DNA from: Acinetobacter portensis
GTDB taxonomy: Bacteria; Pseudomonadota; Gammaproteobacteria; Pseudomonadales; Moraxellaceae
NCBI RefSeq assembly: GCF_023158935.1
Contig: NZ_CP096120.1
Location: 310,001 to 374,000, forward strand
Direction: 5' to 3'
DNA: 64,000 bases
Part shown: positions 37,841-47,962 of the stretch, piece after piece
Numbering within the stretch: the first letter of the stretch is position 1
How the letters are laid out: each line of letters starts with the position of its first letter
The notes under the pieces: model-generated
Seen by the model: the letters and a program-made list of their open reading frames with translations, nothing else
Told to the model about the DNA's origin: nothing
Databases searched by the model: none
Made by a program: the position numbers and the translations under genes

Positions 37841-38037
37841 TGAAAACTAAAGATCTACGTGAAAAGTCGGTAGAAGAATTGACAGCTTTGCTTGATGAGC
37901 AACAGTTGAACCAATTCCGTCTTCGTATGGCTAAAGCAACTGGTCAATTGGGTAAATCGCACGAAGTTGCGCTTACTCGTAAGACTATTGCTCGCATCAA
38001 GACCCTCCTTACCGAAAAACAGGGGAACGCACAATGA
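37840..38037 (+). CDS. rpmC: 50S ribosomal protein L29
   Basis: 65 residues, a two-helix protein at the tunnel exit. [14 protein letters not shown] start and the [15 protein letters not shown] helix are typical. Overlaps rpsQ by 4 bases. Confidence 0.97.
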   Translation: MKTKDLREKSVEELTALLDEQQLNQFRLRMAKATGQLGKSHEVALTRKTIARIKTLLTEKQGNAQ

Positions 38038-38291
38038 GTGAGCAAACAGTTCGCACGTTAACAGGTAAAGTAGTAAGCGACAAAATGGAGAAATCTATTG
38101 TTGTTCTTATTGAACGCCGCGTTCAACACCCGTTGTATGGCAAATCAATCCGCCGTTCAACAAAATTACACGCTCATGATGAGAACAACACTGCTAAAGT
38201 TGGCGATGTTGTAACCATTAAAGAAAGCCGCCCAGTTTCTAAAACTAAGTCTTGGACTTTAGTTGAAGTGATTGAAGCAGCTGCTGAGTAA
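38034..38291 (+). CDS. rpsQ: 30S ribosomal protein S17
   Basis: 85 residues with an OB fold; [18 protein letters not shown] is the family opening. It is the last gene of the S10 set; a gap of 91 bases with a stem-loop follows. Confidence 0.97.
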   Translation: MSEQTVRTLTGKVVSDKMEKSIVVLIERRVQHPLYGKSIRRSTKLHAHDENNTAKVGDVVTIKESRPVSKTKSWTLVEVIEAAAE

Positions 38292-38306
38292 TTAGACGTT
38301 CTTGTT

Positions 38307-38363
38307 GCATCATCGGTTAATTTCGAGTACTCTTTGAGCCTTTCGAAATGTGACCGGTGATGC
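38307..38363 (+). promoter_or_regulatory. Long stem-loop at the S10/spc operon joint
   Basis: GCATCATCGGT (38307-38317) pairs with ACCGGTGATGC (38353-38363) through 11 bp including one G-T pair. Inside it ATTTCGA (38320-38326) pairs with TCGAAAT (38343-38349). It fills the only sizeable gap in the S10-spc region. It is followed by CGGTTTTGG, not a clear T-run. It may be an RNase processing site, an attenuator or a protein-binding leader. Confidence 0.6.
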
Positions 38364-38382
38364 TCGGTTTTGGAGTAGGGCA

Positions 38383-38751
38383 ATGATTCAAACCGAAAGT
38401 ATGCTAGACGTAGCAGACAACAGTGGTGCTCGCCGCGTACAATGTATTAAAGTACTAGGTGGTTCACATCGTCGTTATGCTTCTGTTGGCGACATTATTA
38501 AAGTTACTGTAAAAGAAGCTATTCCTCGTGGCCGTGTTAAAAAAGGCGACGTGATGAATGCTGTAGTTGTTCGTACTAAGTTCGGCATCCGTCGTCCAGA
38601 CGGTTCTGTGATCCGTTTTGATGATAATGCTGCTGTTATCTTAAATACGAACAAAGCGCCGATTGCAACTCGTATTTTCGGACCAGTGACTCGTGAACTT
38701 CGTACTGAACAGTTCATGAAAATTATTTCATTGGCTCCTGAAGTACTATAA
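38383..38751 (+). CDS. rplN: 50S ribosomal protein L14
   Basis: 122 residues from the ATG at 38383 ([19 protein letters not shown]), with GGAG 11 bases upstream. A GTG at 38350 would add 11 residues and lies inside the stem-loop, so I reject it. L14 contacts the 30S subunit. First gene of the spc set. Confidence 0.97.
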   Translation: MIQTESMLDVADNSGARRVQCIKVLGGSHRRYASVGDIIKVTVKEAIPRGRVKKGDVMNAVVVRTKFGIRRPDGSVIRFDDNAAVILNTNKAPIATRIFGPVTRELRTEQFMKIISLAPEVL

Positions 38752-38760
38752 GAGGCGATC

Positions 38761-39078
38761 ATGGCTAAGATTAAAAAAGGCGATCAAGTAATTGTGATCG
38801 CAGGTAAAGAAAAAGGCAAACAGGGTTCTGTTCTGTCTGTTTCAAACGACCGTGTTCTAGTTGAAGGCTTGAACTTGGTTAAGAAGCATCAAAAGCCGAA
38901 CCGTGCAACAGGTGCTGAAGGCGCTGTAGTTACACAAGAAGCTTCGCTTCATATCTCAAACGTGGCAATTTTTAATGCTACAACCCAAAAGGCTGACCGT
39001 GTTGGTTACCAAGTGATTGATGGCGCGAAAACTCGCGTTTACAAATCAAATGGTGAATCAGTGGCGGTAGCGAAGTAA
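38761..39078 (+). CDS. rplX: 50S ribosomal protein L24
   Basis: 105 residues with a KOW motif (KGDQVIVIAGKEKGKQGSV). It begins assembly of the large subunit. AGAGGCGATC precedes the start. Confidence 0.97.
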   Translation: MAKIKKGDQVIVIAGKEKGKQGSVLSVSNDRVLVEGLNLVKKHQKPNRATGAEGAVVTQEASLHISNVAIFNATTQKADRVGYQVIDGAKTRVYKSNGESVAVAK

Positions 39079-39094
39079 TAGGTTGATTTAGGCT

Positions 39095-39631
39095 ATGGCC
39101 AGACTTAAAACACGTTATAACGACGAACTTAAGGCTCAGTTACAAGAAACTTTAGCTCTTAAGAATGTGATGGATATTCCACGCATTACTAAAATTACCA
39201 TTAACATGGGTGTTGGTGCAGCTTCAGCTGACAAGAAATTGTTAGATGGCGCTTTAGCTGACATGCAAGCTATTGCTGGTCAAAAACCAGTTCTTACATT
39301 AGCTCGCAAATCAATCGCTGGTTTCAAAATCCGTGATGGTTGGCCGATTGGTTGTAAAGTTACTTTACGCGGCGAACGTATGTACGAATTCTTAGACCGT
39401 TTGATCTCTATCGCGATCCCTCGTATCCGTGACTTCCGTGGTTTCTCTGCGAAATCATTCGATGGTCGTGGTAACTACTCAATGGGTCTTAAGGAACAAA
39501 TCATGTTCCCTGAAATCGATTTTGATAAGATTGACCGTATTCGTGGTATGGACATTACCATCACTACGACTGCTCGTACTGATGACGAAGGCCGTGCGCT
39601 TATGCGTGCATTCGGCTTCCCGTTCAAATAA
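39095..39631 (+). CDS. rplE: 50S ribosomal protein L5
   Basis: 178 residues. It binds 5S rRNA; the KITINMGVG and [17 protein letters not shown] blocks are typical. In E. coli S8 represses the spc operon by binding near the rplE start; I did not identify that site here. Confidence 0.97.
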   Translation: MARLKTRYNDELKAQLQETLALKNVMDIPRITKITINMGVGAASADKKLLDGALADMQAIAGQKPVLTLARKSIAGFKIRDGWPIGCKVTLRGERMYEFLDRLISIAIPRIRDFRGFSAKSFDGRGNYSMGLKEQIMFPEIDFDKIDRIRGMDITITTTARTDDEGRALMRAFGFPFK

Positions 39632-39640
39632 GAGGTCGAT

Positions 39641-39946
39641 ATGGCTAAGAAAGGTATGATTAATCGCGAATTGAAACGCGAAGCTACTGTAGCTAAATAC
39701 GCTGCGAAACGTGCTGAACTAAAAGCAATTATCGCAAACGTAAATGCATCAGATGAAGAACGTTTCGAAGCGATGATGAAATTTCAAGCATTACCACGTA
39801 ATGCGTCTCCAGTACGTCTGCGTAACCGTTGTGGTTTAACTGGTCGTCCTCATGGTTACTTCCGTAAGTTCGGTCTAAGCCGTAACAAATTACGCGATAC
39901 AGTAATGCAAGGTGATGTACCGGGCGTTGTTAAGGCAAGCTGGTAA
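39641..39946 (+). CDS. rpsN: 30S ribosomal protein S14, zinc-free form
   Basis: 101 residues, the long form. Only one Cys is present ([21 protein letters not shown]), so the CXXC zinc pairs of short S14 are absent and the protein does not need zinc. Confidence 0.97.
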   Translation: MAKKGMINRELKREATVAKYAAKRAELKAIIANVNASDEERFEAMMKFQALPRNASPVRLRNRCGLTGRPHGYFRKFGLSRNKLRDTVMQGDVPGVVKASW

Positions 39947-39958
39947 GGAGCACTATAA

Positions 39959-40354
39959 ATGAGTATGCAAGATACCGTTGCCGACATGTTAACACGTGTT
40001 CGTAACGCACAAATGGCTAAGAAACAAACTGTTTCTATGCCAAACTCAAAGTTAAAAGTTGCAATCGCTAACGTTCTTCAACAAGAAGGTTATATTGCTG
40101 AAGTAGCTGTTGCTGATGCTGAAGGTAAAGCAACGCTTACTTTGACTTTAAAATATTTCGAAGGCAAACCAGTTATCGATACTGTTAAGCGCGTAAGCCG
40201 TCCAGGTCTTCGCCAATATCGCGGTAAAGATGCACTTCCTAGCGTTAAGCAAGGTTTAGGTATTGCAATTGTTTCTACAAGCAAAGGCATCATGACTGAT
40301 CGCGCTGCACGTGCTGCGGGCATCGGTGGTGAAGTTATTGCTTTTGTTTCTTAA
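39959..40354 (+). CDS. rpsH: 30S ribosomal protein S8
   Basis: 131 residues; [20 protein letters not shown] and the C-terminal [24 protein letters not shown] are typical. AAGGAGCAC gives a strong ribosome-binding site. S8 is a central 16S rRNA organiser and the spc operon repressor in E. coli. Confidence 0.97.
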   Translation: MSMQDTVADMLTRVRNAQMAKKQTVSMPNSKLKVAIANVLQQEGYIAEVAVADAEGKATLTLTLKYFEGKPVIDTVKRVSRPGLRQYRGKDALPSVKQGLGIAIVSTSKGIMTDRAARAAGIGGEVIAFVS

Positions 40355-40367
40355 TAGGTGATTCCTC

Positions 40368-40901
40368 ATGTCTCGTGTGGCTAAAGCCCCAGTAACTGTA
40401 CCTAACGGTGTAACAGTTACTCAGAACGGCCGGCAGGTCGAAGTGAAAGGCACTAAAGGTACATTGTCTTTCAACCTGCATGCGCTGGTCGAGCTTAAAC
40501 AGGAAGACGGTACATTAGTTGTTGCTCCAGTTAAAGAATCTAAAGATTCTTGGATGCAAGCTGGTACTGCTCGCGCTGTTCTTAACAACCTTGTTAAAGG
40601 TGTTAGCGAAGGTTTCGAACGCAAGTTACAACTTATCGGTGTTGGTTATAAAGCTGCGGTTAAAGGTAATGTTATTAACCTTAGCCTTGGTTTCTCTCAC
40701 CCGGTAGATTACAACCTTCCTGAAGGTGTAACTGCAGAAACTCCAACTGCTACTGAAATTATTCTTAAATCTGCTGATAAAGCAGCTTTAGGTCAAGTAG
40801 CTGCGGAAATTCGTGGTTACCGTCCTCCTGAGCCTTATAAAGGTAAAGGTGTTCGTTATTCTGACGAAGTTGTACTTCGTAAAGAAGCTAAGAAGAAATA
40901 A
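40368..40901 (+). CDS. rplF: 50S ribosomal protein L6
   Basis: 177 residues, two homologous domains. The C-terminal [19 protein letters not shown] motif is intact. L6 lies near the factor-binding site. Confidence 0.97.
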   Translation: MSRVAKAPVTVPNGVTVTQNGRQVEVKGTKGTLSFNLHALVELKQEDGTLVVAPVKESKDSWMQAGTARAVLNNLVKGVSEGFERKLQLIGVGYKAAVKGNVINLSLGFSHPVDYNLPEGVTAETPTATEIILKSADKAALGQVAAEIRGYRPPEPYKGKGVRYSDEVVLRKEAKKK

Positions 40902-40915
40902 GGCGCGAGGTTCTT

Positions 40916-41266
40916 ATGAACGAAAAGAAACAATCCCGTTTGCGTCGTGCGAAAAGCACACGCTTGCACATTCGTGCATTGGGTGCGACTCGTTTGTGTG
41001 TAAACCGCACTCCGCGTCACATCTATGCTCAAGTTATCTCAGCAGATGGTGGCAAAGTATTAGCTCAAGCTTCTACTTTAGATGCTACTCTACGTGCTGG
41101 TACAACTGGTAACGTAAATGCAGCCCAACAAGTTGGCGCTTTAATTGCAGAGCGTGCGAAAGCTGCTGGTGTAACTAAAGTTGCATTTGACCGTTCTGGT
41201 TTTAAATATCATGGTCGTATCAAAGCCTTGGCTGATGCTGCTCGTGAAAACGGTTTGGAGTTCTAA
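40916..41266 (+). CDS. rplR: 50S ribosomal protein L18
   Basis: 116 residues. It binds 5S r[27 protein letters not shown] and the C-terminal [26 protein letters not shown] are typical. Confidence 0.97.
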   Translation: MNEKKQSRLRRAKSTRLHIRALGATRLCVNRTPRHIYAQVISADGGKVLAQASTLDATLRAGTTGNVNAAQQVGALIAERAKAAGVTKVAFDRSGFKYHGRIKALADAARENGLEF

Positions 41267-41268
41267 TC

Positions 41269-41766
41269 ATGGCTAAAGTTGAACAAAACGAAGGTCTTGT
41301 TGAAAAGCTGGTTGCCGTTGATCGTGTAGCCAAAGTTGTTAAGGGTGGTCGTATCTTCTCTTTCACAGCGTTAACTGTTGTGGGTGATGGTAATGGTCGC
41401 GTAGGTTTCGGTCGTGGTAAAGCACGTGAAGTTCCAGCTGCTATTTCTAAAGCGCTTGAAGCTGCTCGTCGCAACATGATTACAGTTGATCTAGTTGATG
41501 GTACTGTTCAGCATCCTATTAATGCTCGTCACGGTGCAAGCCGCGTTTACATGCAACCTGCTTCTGAAGGTACTGGTGTAATTGCTGGTGGTGCTATGCG
41601 TGCAGTTTTAGAAGCTGTTGGCGTACGTAACGTATTAACTAAATGTTATGGCTCTACCAATGCTGCTAACGTAGTAAACGCAACTTTTAATGGTTTGCGT
41701 GATATGACTTCTCCTGAGAAAGTCGCTGCGAAACGTGGTTTGACAGTAGCACAAATTCAAGGGTAA
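41269..41766 (+). CDS. rpsE: 30S ribosomal protein S5
   Basis: 165 residues. The N-terminal double-stranded-RNA-like domain carries [17 protein letters not shown]; the C-terminal half has [20 protein letters not shown]. It contributes to the mRNA entry site and decoding accuracy. Confidence 0.97.
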   Translation: MAKVEQNEGLVEKLVAVDRVAKVVKGGRIFSFTALTVVGDGNGRVGFGRGKAREVPAAISKALEAARRNMITVDLVDGTVQHPINARHGASRVYMQPASEGTGVIAGGAMRAVLEAVGVRNVLTKCYGSTNAANVVNATFNGLRDMTSPEKVAAKRGLTVAQIQG

Positions 41767-41772
41767 TCAATC

Positions 41773-41949
41773 ATGAAAACGATTAAAGTTACCCAGACTA
41801 AATCTTCAGCTCATCGCTTGAAAAATCATAAGCTTAGCTTGCAAGGTTTAGGTCTGCGTCGTATTGGTCATACTGTAGAAGTGCTAGATACGCCTTCTAA
41901 CCGCGGTATGATCAACCAAGTCTACTATATGGTTAGTGTAGAGGAGTAA
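41773..41949 (+). CDS. rpmD: 50S ribosomal protein L30
   Basis: A 58-residue frame from ATG 41773 to TAA 41947-41949. It reads [15 protein letters not shown], then [20 protein letters not shown], the L30 signature. It sits in its standard place between S5 and L15. Confidence 0.97.
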   Translation: MKTIKVTQTKSSAHRLKNHKLSLQGLGLRRIGHTVEVLDTPSNRGMINQVYYMVSVEE

Positions 41950-41952
41950 GCC

Positions 41953-42393
41953 ATGACTCTGCGTTTAAATGAACTTGCACCTGCAGAAGGTGCAAAACGC
42001 GACAATTTACGTAAAGGTCGTGGTATCGGTTCTGGCGTTGGTAAAACCGGTGGCCGTGGTGTGAAAGGTCAAACTTCACGCTCTGGTGGTGGTGTACGTG
42101 CTGGATTCGAGGGTGGTCAAACTGCGTTGTATCGTCGTTTACCTAAATTCGGTTTCACTAGCCAAATCGCTTTGAAAACTGCTGAAGTACGTTTATCTGA
42201 GCTTTCTAAAGTTGAAGGTGATATCGTTTCACTTGAAACTTTAAAAGCAGCGAATGTTGTTCGTAAAGACATGATTCGCGCTCGTATCGTACTTTCTGGT
42301 GAAATTACTCGTGCTTTCACTGTTAAAGGTGTTGCATTGACTAAAGGCGCTAAAGCTGCTCTTGAAGCTGCTGGCGGCAAAGTCGAGGAGTAA
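41953..42393 (+). CDS. rplO: 50S ribosomal protein L15
   Basis: 146 residues. The Gly-rich N-terminal [25 protein letters not shown] and [18 protein letters not shown] are typical. It is placed four bases after rpmD. Confidence 0.97.
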   Translation: MTLRLNELAPAEGAKRDNLRKGRGIGSGVGKTGGRGVKGQTSRSGGGVRAGFEGGQTALYRRLPKFGFTSQIALKTAEVRLSELSKVEGDIVSLETLKAANVVRKDMIRARIVLSGEITRAFTVKGVALTKGAKAALEAAGGKVEE

Positions 42394-42399
42394 TCCCCA

Positions 42400-43758
42400 G
42401 TGTCTATGACTCCTAGTTCTTCAGGTCATGTAAACATGATGAAAGGTCAACCATTTCACGTGAAATACCGTGAAATTATTCGCCGAATGATGTTCCTCAT
42501 TGGTGCTTTGTTGGTTTTTCGACTAGGAGCGCATATTCCAGTACCGGGTATCAATAATGCTGCCCTAGAGAATCTTTTTAATGCAAACCAAGGTACTATC
42601 CTTGGTTTGTTTAACATGTTCTCTGGTGGTGCATTAGAGAGAATGTCTATTCTTGCTTTAGGTATTATGCCGTATATTTCTGCATCTATTATTGTGCAGT
42701 TAATGTCTACGGTTGTTCCTTCGCTCGAAGCTTTGAAAAAAGAAGGCGAGCAAGGTAAGCGTAAAATAAATCAATATACGAGACAAGGCACATTGTTTCT
42801 TGCATTAGTGCAAGCAATTGGTATGTGTGCAGGCTTAATTAGTCAGGGTATTACTTTGACAAACGGCATGGCATTCTACATTCCAGCAGTGACTTCTTTG
42901 GTTGCTGGTACAATGTTCTTAATGTGGTTGGGTGAGCAAATTACTGAGCGTGGGGTGGGTAATGGTATTTCCATGATCATCTTCGCTGGTATTGTTGCTG
43001 GATTGCCAAACTTAGTTTTGCAATCACTTACTTCGGTGGATAATGGTCAATCAAGCTTAATAGGCTTGGCAATATTTGGTTTATTATCTTTGGGGGTTTT
43101 AGCAGCAATTGTGTTTATTGAGAAGGCGCAACGTCGTATTCCTGTAAACTATGCTCAAAAACAACAAGGTCGTCGTGTATTTACTGCGCAACAGACTCAT
43201 TTGCCATTGAAAATTAATATGGCTGGTGTGATTCCTGCAATTTTTGCAAGTTCATTGCTTTTGTTCCCTGCGAGCTTAGGGCAGTGGGTAGGAAGTTCTG
43301 ATGAAAATGCAGGATTTATTCAACGTAGCCTACAAGATTTAGCATTAGTTCTGTCACCTGGTCAGCCGTTGTATTTGGTGCTCTTTGGTGCGTTAATTAT
43401 CTTTTTCTGTTATTTCTATACTGCGCTAGTATTTAGCCCTAAAGAAGTTTCAGAAAACTTGAAACGCAGCGGAGCTTATGTGCCTGGTATACGCCCAGGT
43501 GAGCAAACTGCTCGTTACTTAGATCATATTCTCAATCGTTTGACTTTTATTGGCGCGATTTACATAACAGTGATCTGCTTAATGCCGATGATTCTACAAA
43601 GCTCTTTTGGTATACCATTTAGCTTGGGTGGAACATCTTTGCTAATTGTTGTGGTTGTTGTGATGGACTTTATGGCTCAGCTTCAAGCACATCTCACATC
43701 GCACCAATACGATAATCAAACATTAATGAGAAAAACGACTGCTCATCCTAAGGGATAA
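42400..43758 (+). CDS. secY: Protein translocase subunit SecY
   Basis: 452 residues with ten membrane helices. SecY is the channel of the Sec translocon. [13 protein letters not shown], the plug-region [23 protein letters not shown], and the late [24 protein letters not shown] helix (here [15 protein letters not shown]) are typical. The frame starts with GTG at 42400, nine bases after GGAG; an ATG two codons later is an alternative. Confidence 0.97.
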
Positions 43759-43778
43759 GCGCACTTAGAGGTTTCATC

Positions 43779-43895
43779 ATGAAAGTACAAGCTTCTGTTA
43801 AGAAAATTTGTGGTAGCTGTAAAGTTATCCGTCGTAATGGGGTTATTCGCGTAATTTGTAGCGCTGAACCTCGTCATAAGCAGCGTCAAGGTTAA
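43779..43895 (+). CDS. rpmJ: 50S ribosomal protein L36, zinc-binding form
   Basis: 38 residues, [17 protein letters not shown] onward. Cys11, Cys14, Cys27 and His33 form the zinc site (CX2CX12CX5H), so this is the zinc-dependent paralogue. Its position after secY is standard. Confidence 0.97.
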
Positions 43896-43940
43896 TTTAA
43901 TCAAGACCTGTTGATTTCAGTAGGCTAATTAGGTTATTAT

Positions 43941-43967
43941 CCGCCCCTCAAGATTTTTGTGGGGCGG
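43941..43967 (+). promoter_or_regulatory. GC-rich stem-loop at the spc/alpha operon joint
   Basis: CCGCCCC (43941-43947) pairs with GGGGCGG (43961-43967), 34 bases before the rpsM start and without a T-run. In E. coli S4 represses the alpha operon through a pseudoknot at this place; a similar role is plausible but unproven. Confidence 0.55.
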
Positions 43968-44001
43968 TTGATTATCCAATTGCCTTTTTGGAGAAAATTG
44001 A

Positions 44002-44358
44002 ATGGCTCGTATTGCCGGTGTAAACATTCCGGATAACAAGCATGCTGTTATCTCTCTAACGTATATCTTTGGTATCGGTCGTCATACTGCTAAGTCTATT
44101 TTGGCTGCTGTTGGTATTGCAACTACTACTAAGATTCGTGAATTAGATGACGCTCAGCTTGATGCGATTCGTGCAGAAGTTGCTAAGGTTCCTACCGAAG
44201 GTGATTTACGTCGCGAAATTTCCATGAACATTAAACGTTTAATGGATTTAGGCTGCTACCGCGGTCTTCGTCATCGTCGCAGCTTGCCTGTCCGCGGACA
44301 ACGCACAAAAACTAACGCTCGTACCCGTAAAGGTCCGCGCAAACCTATTAAGAAATAA
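44002..44358 (+). CDS. rpsM: 30S ribosomal protein S13
   Basis: 118 residues; [21 protein letters not shown] opening and the [28 protein letters not shown] tail are typical. It lies in the 30S head and contacts the P-site tRNA. GGAG is 10 bases upstream. Confidence 0.97.
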   Translation: MARIAGVNIPDNKHAVISLTYIFGIGRHTAKSILAAVGIATTTKIRELDDAQLDAIRAEVAKVPTEGDLRREISMNIKRLMDLGCYRGLRHRRSLPVRGQRTKTNARTRKGPRKPIKK

Positions 44359-44377
44359 GATTTCTGGAAGCTAAAAG

Positions 44378-44764
44378 ATGGCTAAAGATACTCGCACACG
44401 CAAGAAGGTCACTCGTACCGTCTCTGAAGGTGTTGCACACATTCACGCTTCTTTTAATAACACCATTGTGACTATTACCGATCGTCAAGGTAATGCACTG
44501 GCTTGGGCTACCTCTGGTGGACAAGGCTTCCGTGGATCACGTAAATCAACTCCGTTTGCTGCTCAGGTAGCTGCTGAAGTTGCTGGTAAAGCTGCTTTAG
44601 ATTACGGTTTGAAAAACCTGGACGTCCTTGTAAAAGGTCCTGGTCCTGGTCGTGAGTCTGCGGTTCGTGCTTTAGGTGCAGTGGGTTATAAAATTAACAG
44701 CATTACCGATGTGACGCCAATCCCGCACAACGGTTGCCGTCCACCTAAAAAACGTCGCGTGTAA
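44378..44764 (+). CDS. rpsK: 30S ribosomal protein S11
   Basis: 128 residues; [19 protein letters not shown] and the C-terminal [18 protein letters not shown] are typical. It is part of the 30S platform. Confidence 0.97.
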
Positions 44765-44776
44765 GGAGAAACATTC

Positions 44777-45403
44777 ATGGCTCGTTATATTGGTCCAAAA
44801 TGCAAACTCTCTCGCCGCGAAGGGACAGACCTGCAACTTAAATCAGGCGTTAAACCGTTTGATGTTAAGACAAAAAAACATGCTAAAGCTCCTGGCCAAC
44901 ATGGCGGGGCTCGTGGTAGCAAACAATCTGAGTACTCACTACAATTACGTGAAAAACAAAAAGTACGTCGTATGTACGGTGTTTTAGAGCGTCAATTTAG
45001 TAATTACTATAAAGAAGCTGCTCGTGTTAAAGGCGCAACTGGTGAAAACTTGTTGAAATTGCTTGAAAGCCGCCTAGATAACGTTGTTTATCGCATGGGT
45101 TTTGGTTCTACACGTGCAGAAGCTCGTCAGCTAGTATCTCACCGTTCAATCACTTTAAATGGTCGTCGTGTTAACATCGCGTCTATCCAAGTTAAAGCGG
45201 GCGATGTGATTGCAGTTCACGAAGGTGCTAAACAACAATTACGTATTAAAAACGCAATTGAGTTAGCTGCTCAACGTGGTATTCCTTCTTGGATGGAAAT
45301 TGACCATTCTAAGTTGGAAGGTACGTTTAAAGCTGCACCAGATCGTTCTGATTTACCTGCTGAAATCAACGAAAGCTTGATTGTAGAATTGTATTCTAAA
45401 TAA
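44777..45403 (+). CDS. rpsD: 30S ribosomal protein S4
   Basis: 208 residues. [19 protein letters not shown] opening and an S4 RNA-binding domain ([14 protein letters not shown]...[13 protein letters not shown]) are visible. S4 begins 30S assembly and is the alpha-operon repressor in E. coli. There is no CXXC zinc knuckle at the N-terminus. Confidence 0.97.
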   Translation: MARYIGPKCKLSRREGTDLQLKSGVKPFDVKTKKHAKAPGQHGGARGSKQSEYSLQLREKQKVRRMYGVLERQFSNYYKEAARVKGATGENLLKLLESRLDNVVYRMGFGSTRAEARQLVSHRSITLNGRRVNIASIQVKAGDVIAVHEGAKQQLRIKNAIELAAQRGIPSWMEIDHSKLEGTFKAAPDRSDLPAEINESLIVELYSK

Positions 45404-45419
45404 TCCTTGAGGAAGCAAT

Positions 45420-46427
45420 ATGACGCGTACTGCAAATGAGTTTCTAACTCCGCAAGCGATCAAGGTCGAAGCGGTTAGCGGGACCTCGGCAAAAGTTATT
45501 CTAGAACCATTAGAGCGTGGCTTTGGTCATACTCTGGGTAATGCTTTACGTCGCATCCTTCTTTCTTCTTTACCTGGCGCTGCTGTGGTTGAAGTTGAAA
45601 TTGAGGGTGTTGAGCACGAGTACAGTACCTTGGAAGGCTTGCAGCAGGACATCGTCGAGCTCTTGCTGAACCTAAAAGGATTGTCTATTAAGCTGTTCGA
45701 TCAAAATGAAGCTTATTTGACATTAGAGAAACAAGGTCCTGGCGACGTAACAGCCGCTGACCTTCGTTTACCTCATAATGTTGAAGTGGTTAACCCTGAA
45801 CACTTGATCGGTACTCTTAGTGCTTCTGGCTCTTTAAAAATGCGCTTGAAAGTTTCTCAAGGCCGTGGTTATGAAACTTCTGATTCACGCTTCCCTGAAG
45901 GCGAAACTCGCCCTGTAGGTCGCTTACAATTAGATGCTTCTTATAGCCCGATCAAACGTGTGTCTTACATCGTAGAAAATGCGCGTGTAGAACAACGTAC
46001 TGACCTTGATAAGCTGATCATTGATCTTGAAACAAATGGTACTGTAGATCCAGAAGAAGCTATCCGCAAAGCGGCAACAATTTTGCAACAACAAATTGCA
46101 ATTTTTGTTGATCTTCAAAAAGATCAAGCACCAGTTGCTCAAGAGCCTCGTGAAGAAGTTGACCCAATCTTGCTTCGTCCAGTAGATGATCTAGAGCTTA
46201 CTGTTCGTTCTGCTAACTGTTTGAAAGCAGAAAATATTTACTACATCGGTGATCTTGTTCAACGTACTGAAGTTGAGTTGTTAAAAACTCCTAACTTAGG
46301 TAAAAAATCGTTGACTGAGATTAAAGATGTTCTGGCTTCAAAAGGCTTGCAACTCGGCATGCGTTTAGAGAACTGGCCACCGGCTAGTCTCCGTATGGAC
46401 GATCGCTTTGCCTATCGTAGCCGTTAA
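45420..46427 (+). CDS. rpoA: RNA polymerase subunit alpha
   Basis: 335 residues. The N-terminal dimer domain has [24 protein letters not shown] linker precedes the C-terminal domain (from about 250) with [16 protein letters not shown] and [19 protein letters not shown], which binds UP elements and activators. Confidence 0.98.
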   Translation: MTRTANEFLTPQAIKVEAVSGTSAKVILEPLERGFGHTLGNALRRILLSSLPGAAVVEVEIEGVEHEYSTLEGLQQDIVELLLNLKGLSIKLFDQNEAYLTLEKQGPGDVTAADLRLPHNVEVVNPEHLIGTLSASGSLKMRLKVSQGRGYETSDSRFPEGETRPVGRLQLDASYSPIKRVSYIVENARVEQRTDLDKLIIDLETNGTVDPEEAIRKAATILQQQIAIFVDLQKDQAPVAQEPREEVDPILLRPVDDLELTVRSANCLKAENIYYIGDLVQRTEVELLKTPNLGKKSLTEIKDVLASKGLQLGMRLENWPPASLRMDDRFAYRSR

Positions 46428-46445
46428 TTAAGTAGGACTATCACC

Positions 46446-46811
46446 ATGCGTCATCGTAATAGTGGTGTGAAATTAGGCCGTACAAGCAGTCATCGTAAAG
46501 CGATGTTCCAAAACATGGCTAATTCTTTGTTCGAACATGAGTTAATTAAAACTACTGTTCCTAAAGCTAAAGAATTACGTCGTGTTGCTGAGCCTTTAAT
46601 CACTTTAGCTAAAGTCGATACAGTAGCAAACCGTCGTTTGGCGTTTGCTCGTACTCGTTCAGCAGCAACTGTTGGTAAATTATTTACCGTTCTTGGCCCT
46701 CGTTACAAAGAACGTAACGGCGGTTATCTACGTGTGCTTAAAGCAGGCTTCCGTGCAGGTGATGCTGCGCCAATGGCTTATGTTGAGCTTGTAGATCGCG
46801 AAGTTAAATAA
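46446..46811 (+). CDS. rplQ: 50S ribosomal protein L17
   Basis: 121 residues, [21 protein letters not shown] onward. It lies at the tunnel exit. Last gene of the ribosomal cluster. Confidence 0.97.
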   Translation: MRHRNSGVKLGRTSSHRKAMFQNMANSLFEHELIKTTVPKAKELRRVAEPLITLAKVDTVANRRLAFARTRSAATVGKLFTVLGPRYKERNGGYLRVLKAGFRAGDAAPMAYVELVDREVK

Positions 46812-46841
46812 TTTCGTAAGAATAGCTTCTGTTGTTCTTAG

Positions 46842-46871
46842 AAAAAGCCGGTTTTTAACCGGCTTTTTTTA
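46842..46871 (+). terminator. Terminator of the ribosomal cluster
   Basis: AAAAAGCCGGTT, loop, AACCGGCTTTTTTT, about 30 bases after rplQ. It closes the S10-spc-alpha block. Confidence 0.93.
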
Positions 46872-47098
46872 TTTTTAAAATAAGTAAAAAATCTGTCGTG
46901 AATAAATATTTTTAAGTTATATAAATAATAATTGATCGAGTCTTATTGGGTGGTAAATAAATTTGTATTTATTGTCTTCTGTATGAATAAGCTTAAATTT
47001 AATTCGTATCATGACTTTGCATATAAATACATCGAAACTTTTTAAGGGCTAGGTTACACTAGAGATTATTGAAATACGTTTAAATTTTGGATAAAACG

Positions 47099-47359
47099 AT
47101 GACTGAAGAAATTAGTTTAGAAGAACGTAAAGTTATTTACCGTGCACGTCGTGGCTTAAAAGAAATTGATGTGTATTTTGATCCGTACGTTAAAAACTAC
47201 TATTTGAAAGCAGATGTTGAAGAAAAAGAGATGTTTAATGAGTTAGTCGCTCAAGAAGATCCTGATCTTTTAGACTGGTTTATGGAGGTTTCTGAGCCAC
47301 CACGTCCAGAACTTAAAGATTTTATTAAGAAATTGAAATTTTATGTGCATGGTGCATAG
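47099..47359 (+). CDS. sdhE: FAD assembly factor SdhE
   Basis: 86 residues from the ATG at 47099; a TTG at 47087 would add four. The family motif YRARRGLKEID, where the RG pair helps attach FAD, is near residue 14, and the helical LDWFMEVSEPP region follows. SdhE promotes covalent flavinylation of succinate dehydrogenase and fumarate reductase. It overlaps a YgfX-like gene, the pairing called CptAB in E. coli. Confidence 0.85.
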   Translation: MTEEISLEERKVIYRARRGLKEIDVYFDPYVKNYYLKADVEEKEMFNELVAQEDPDLLDWFMEVSEPPRPELKDFIKKLKFYVHGA

Positions 47360-47735
47360 GGAATTTCATTTGAAACACAGTCGAATTTCGATTGTGTTTC
47401 AATTGGTGATTATTCTCTTAATTATTTTCATTCTATATCAATTATTAAATATTCTATTTCTAATCTTTTCTATTATTCTTTTAGTTATTTCATTTTTATT
47501 CTTTAATAAAAAAGAAAAAATTGAGTATTTAGCTTATTTAGATGATGATGTTTGGAGTCTTAAATTTAAAAATAATAAAGAAATATATAGAGTTGGTATT
47601 AAAAATATTTTAAATCATCAATTATATGTAGTGGTTCAATTCAAGCAATCTGAGCAAAAACCAATTGTTATTTGGTTTGATCAGTTAAATCGTACACAGT
47701 GGAAAAACTTAAAAGTATTGTCGGTGTTAAAATAA
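47343..47735 (+). CDS. YgfX-like inner-membrane protein
   Basis: 130 residues. Two adjacent hydrophobic helices (about residues 17-55) are followed by a soluble part with DDDVWSLKF...PIVIWFDQLNRTQWKNLKVL, which resembles the end of YgfX/CptA. YgfX was proposed as the toxin partner of SdhE, a claim still debated. The 47343 ATG overlaps sdhE by 17 bases; a TTG at 47371 behind AGGGAATTT is a good alternative start. The gene is much more AT-rich than its neighbours. Confidence 0.7.
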   Translation: MCMVHREFHLKHSRISIVFQLVIILLIIFILYQLLNILFLIFSIILLVISFLFFNKKEKIEYLAYLDDDVWSLKFKNNKEIYRVGIKNILNHQLYVVVQFKQSEQKPIVIWFDQLNRTQWKNLKVLSVLK

Positions 47736-47867
47736 AAATCATGTAATAAATATGAAAAACTAAGCATTGTTAGACAATTTTTATACAATATTATTTCATT
47801 TCAATATACATTGTTGTAAGAGAGAACCTTACCTCTAAAGATCTTTTTTATTATTTTCGAACAAGAG

Positions 47868-47931
47868 AGCCTATTTAGGCTATCAGTTTATAAGTAGCAT
47901 GTGCAGAACCGTCGCAGTGCTACTTTTTTTT
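47868..47931 (+). ncRNA. Possible small RNA 3' part: two hairpins and a T-run
   Basis: AGCCTATTTAGGCT (47868-47881) is followed by AAGTAGCA...TGCTACTTTTTTTT (47892-47931). The second is a good intrinsic terminator, about 160 bases after the YgfX stop, far for a plain operon end. It could be the terminator of a small RNA beginning after 47760, or the delayed end of the sdhE transcript. Confidence 0.35.
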
Positions 47932-47962
47932 ATTTAAAGTTTATAAAAGTATTATTTTGATT

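Noticed and set aside
38350..38382. Upstream GTG start for rplN
   Set aside because: It would add 11 residues not found in L14, and it lies inside the hairpin at the operon joint; the ATG at 38383 has GGAG upstream.
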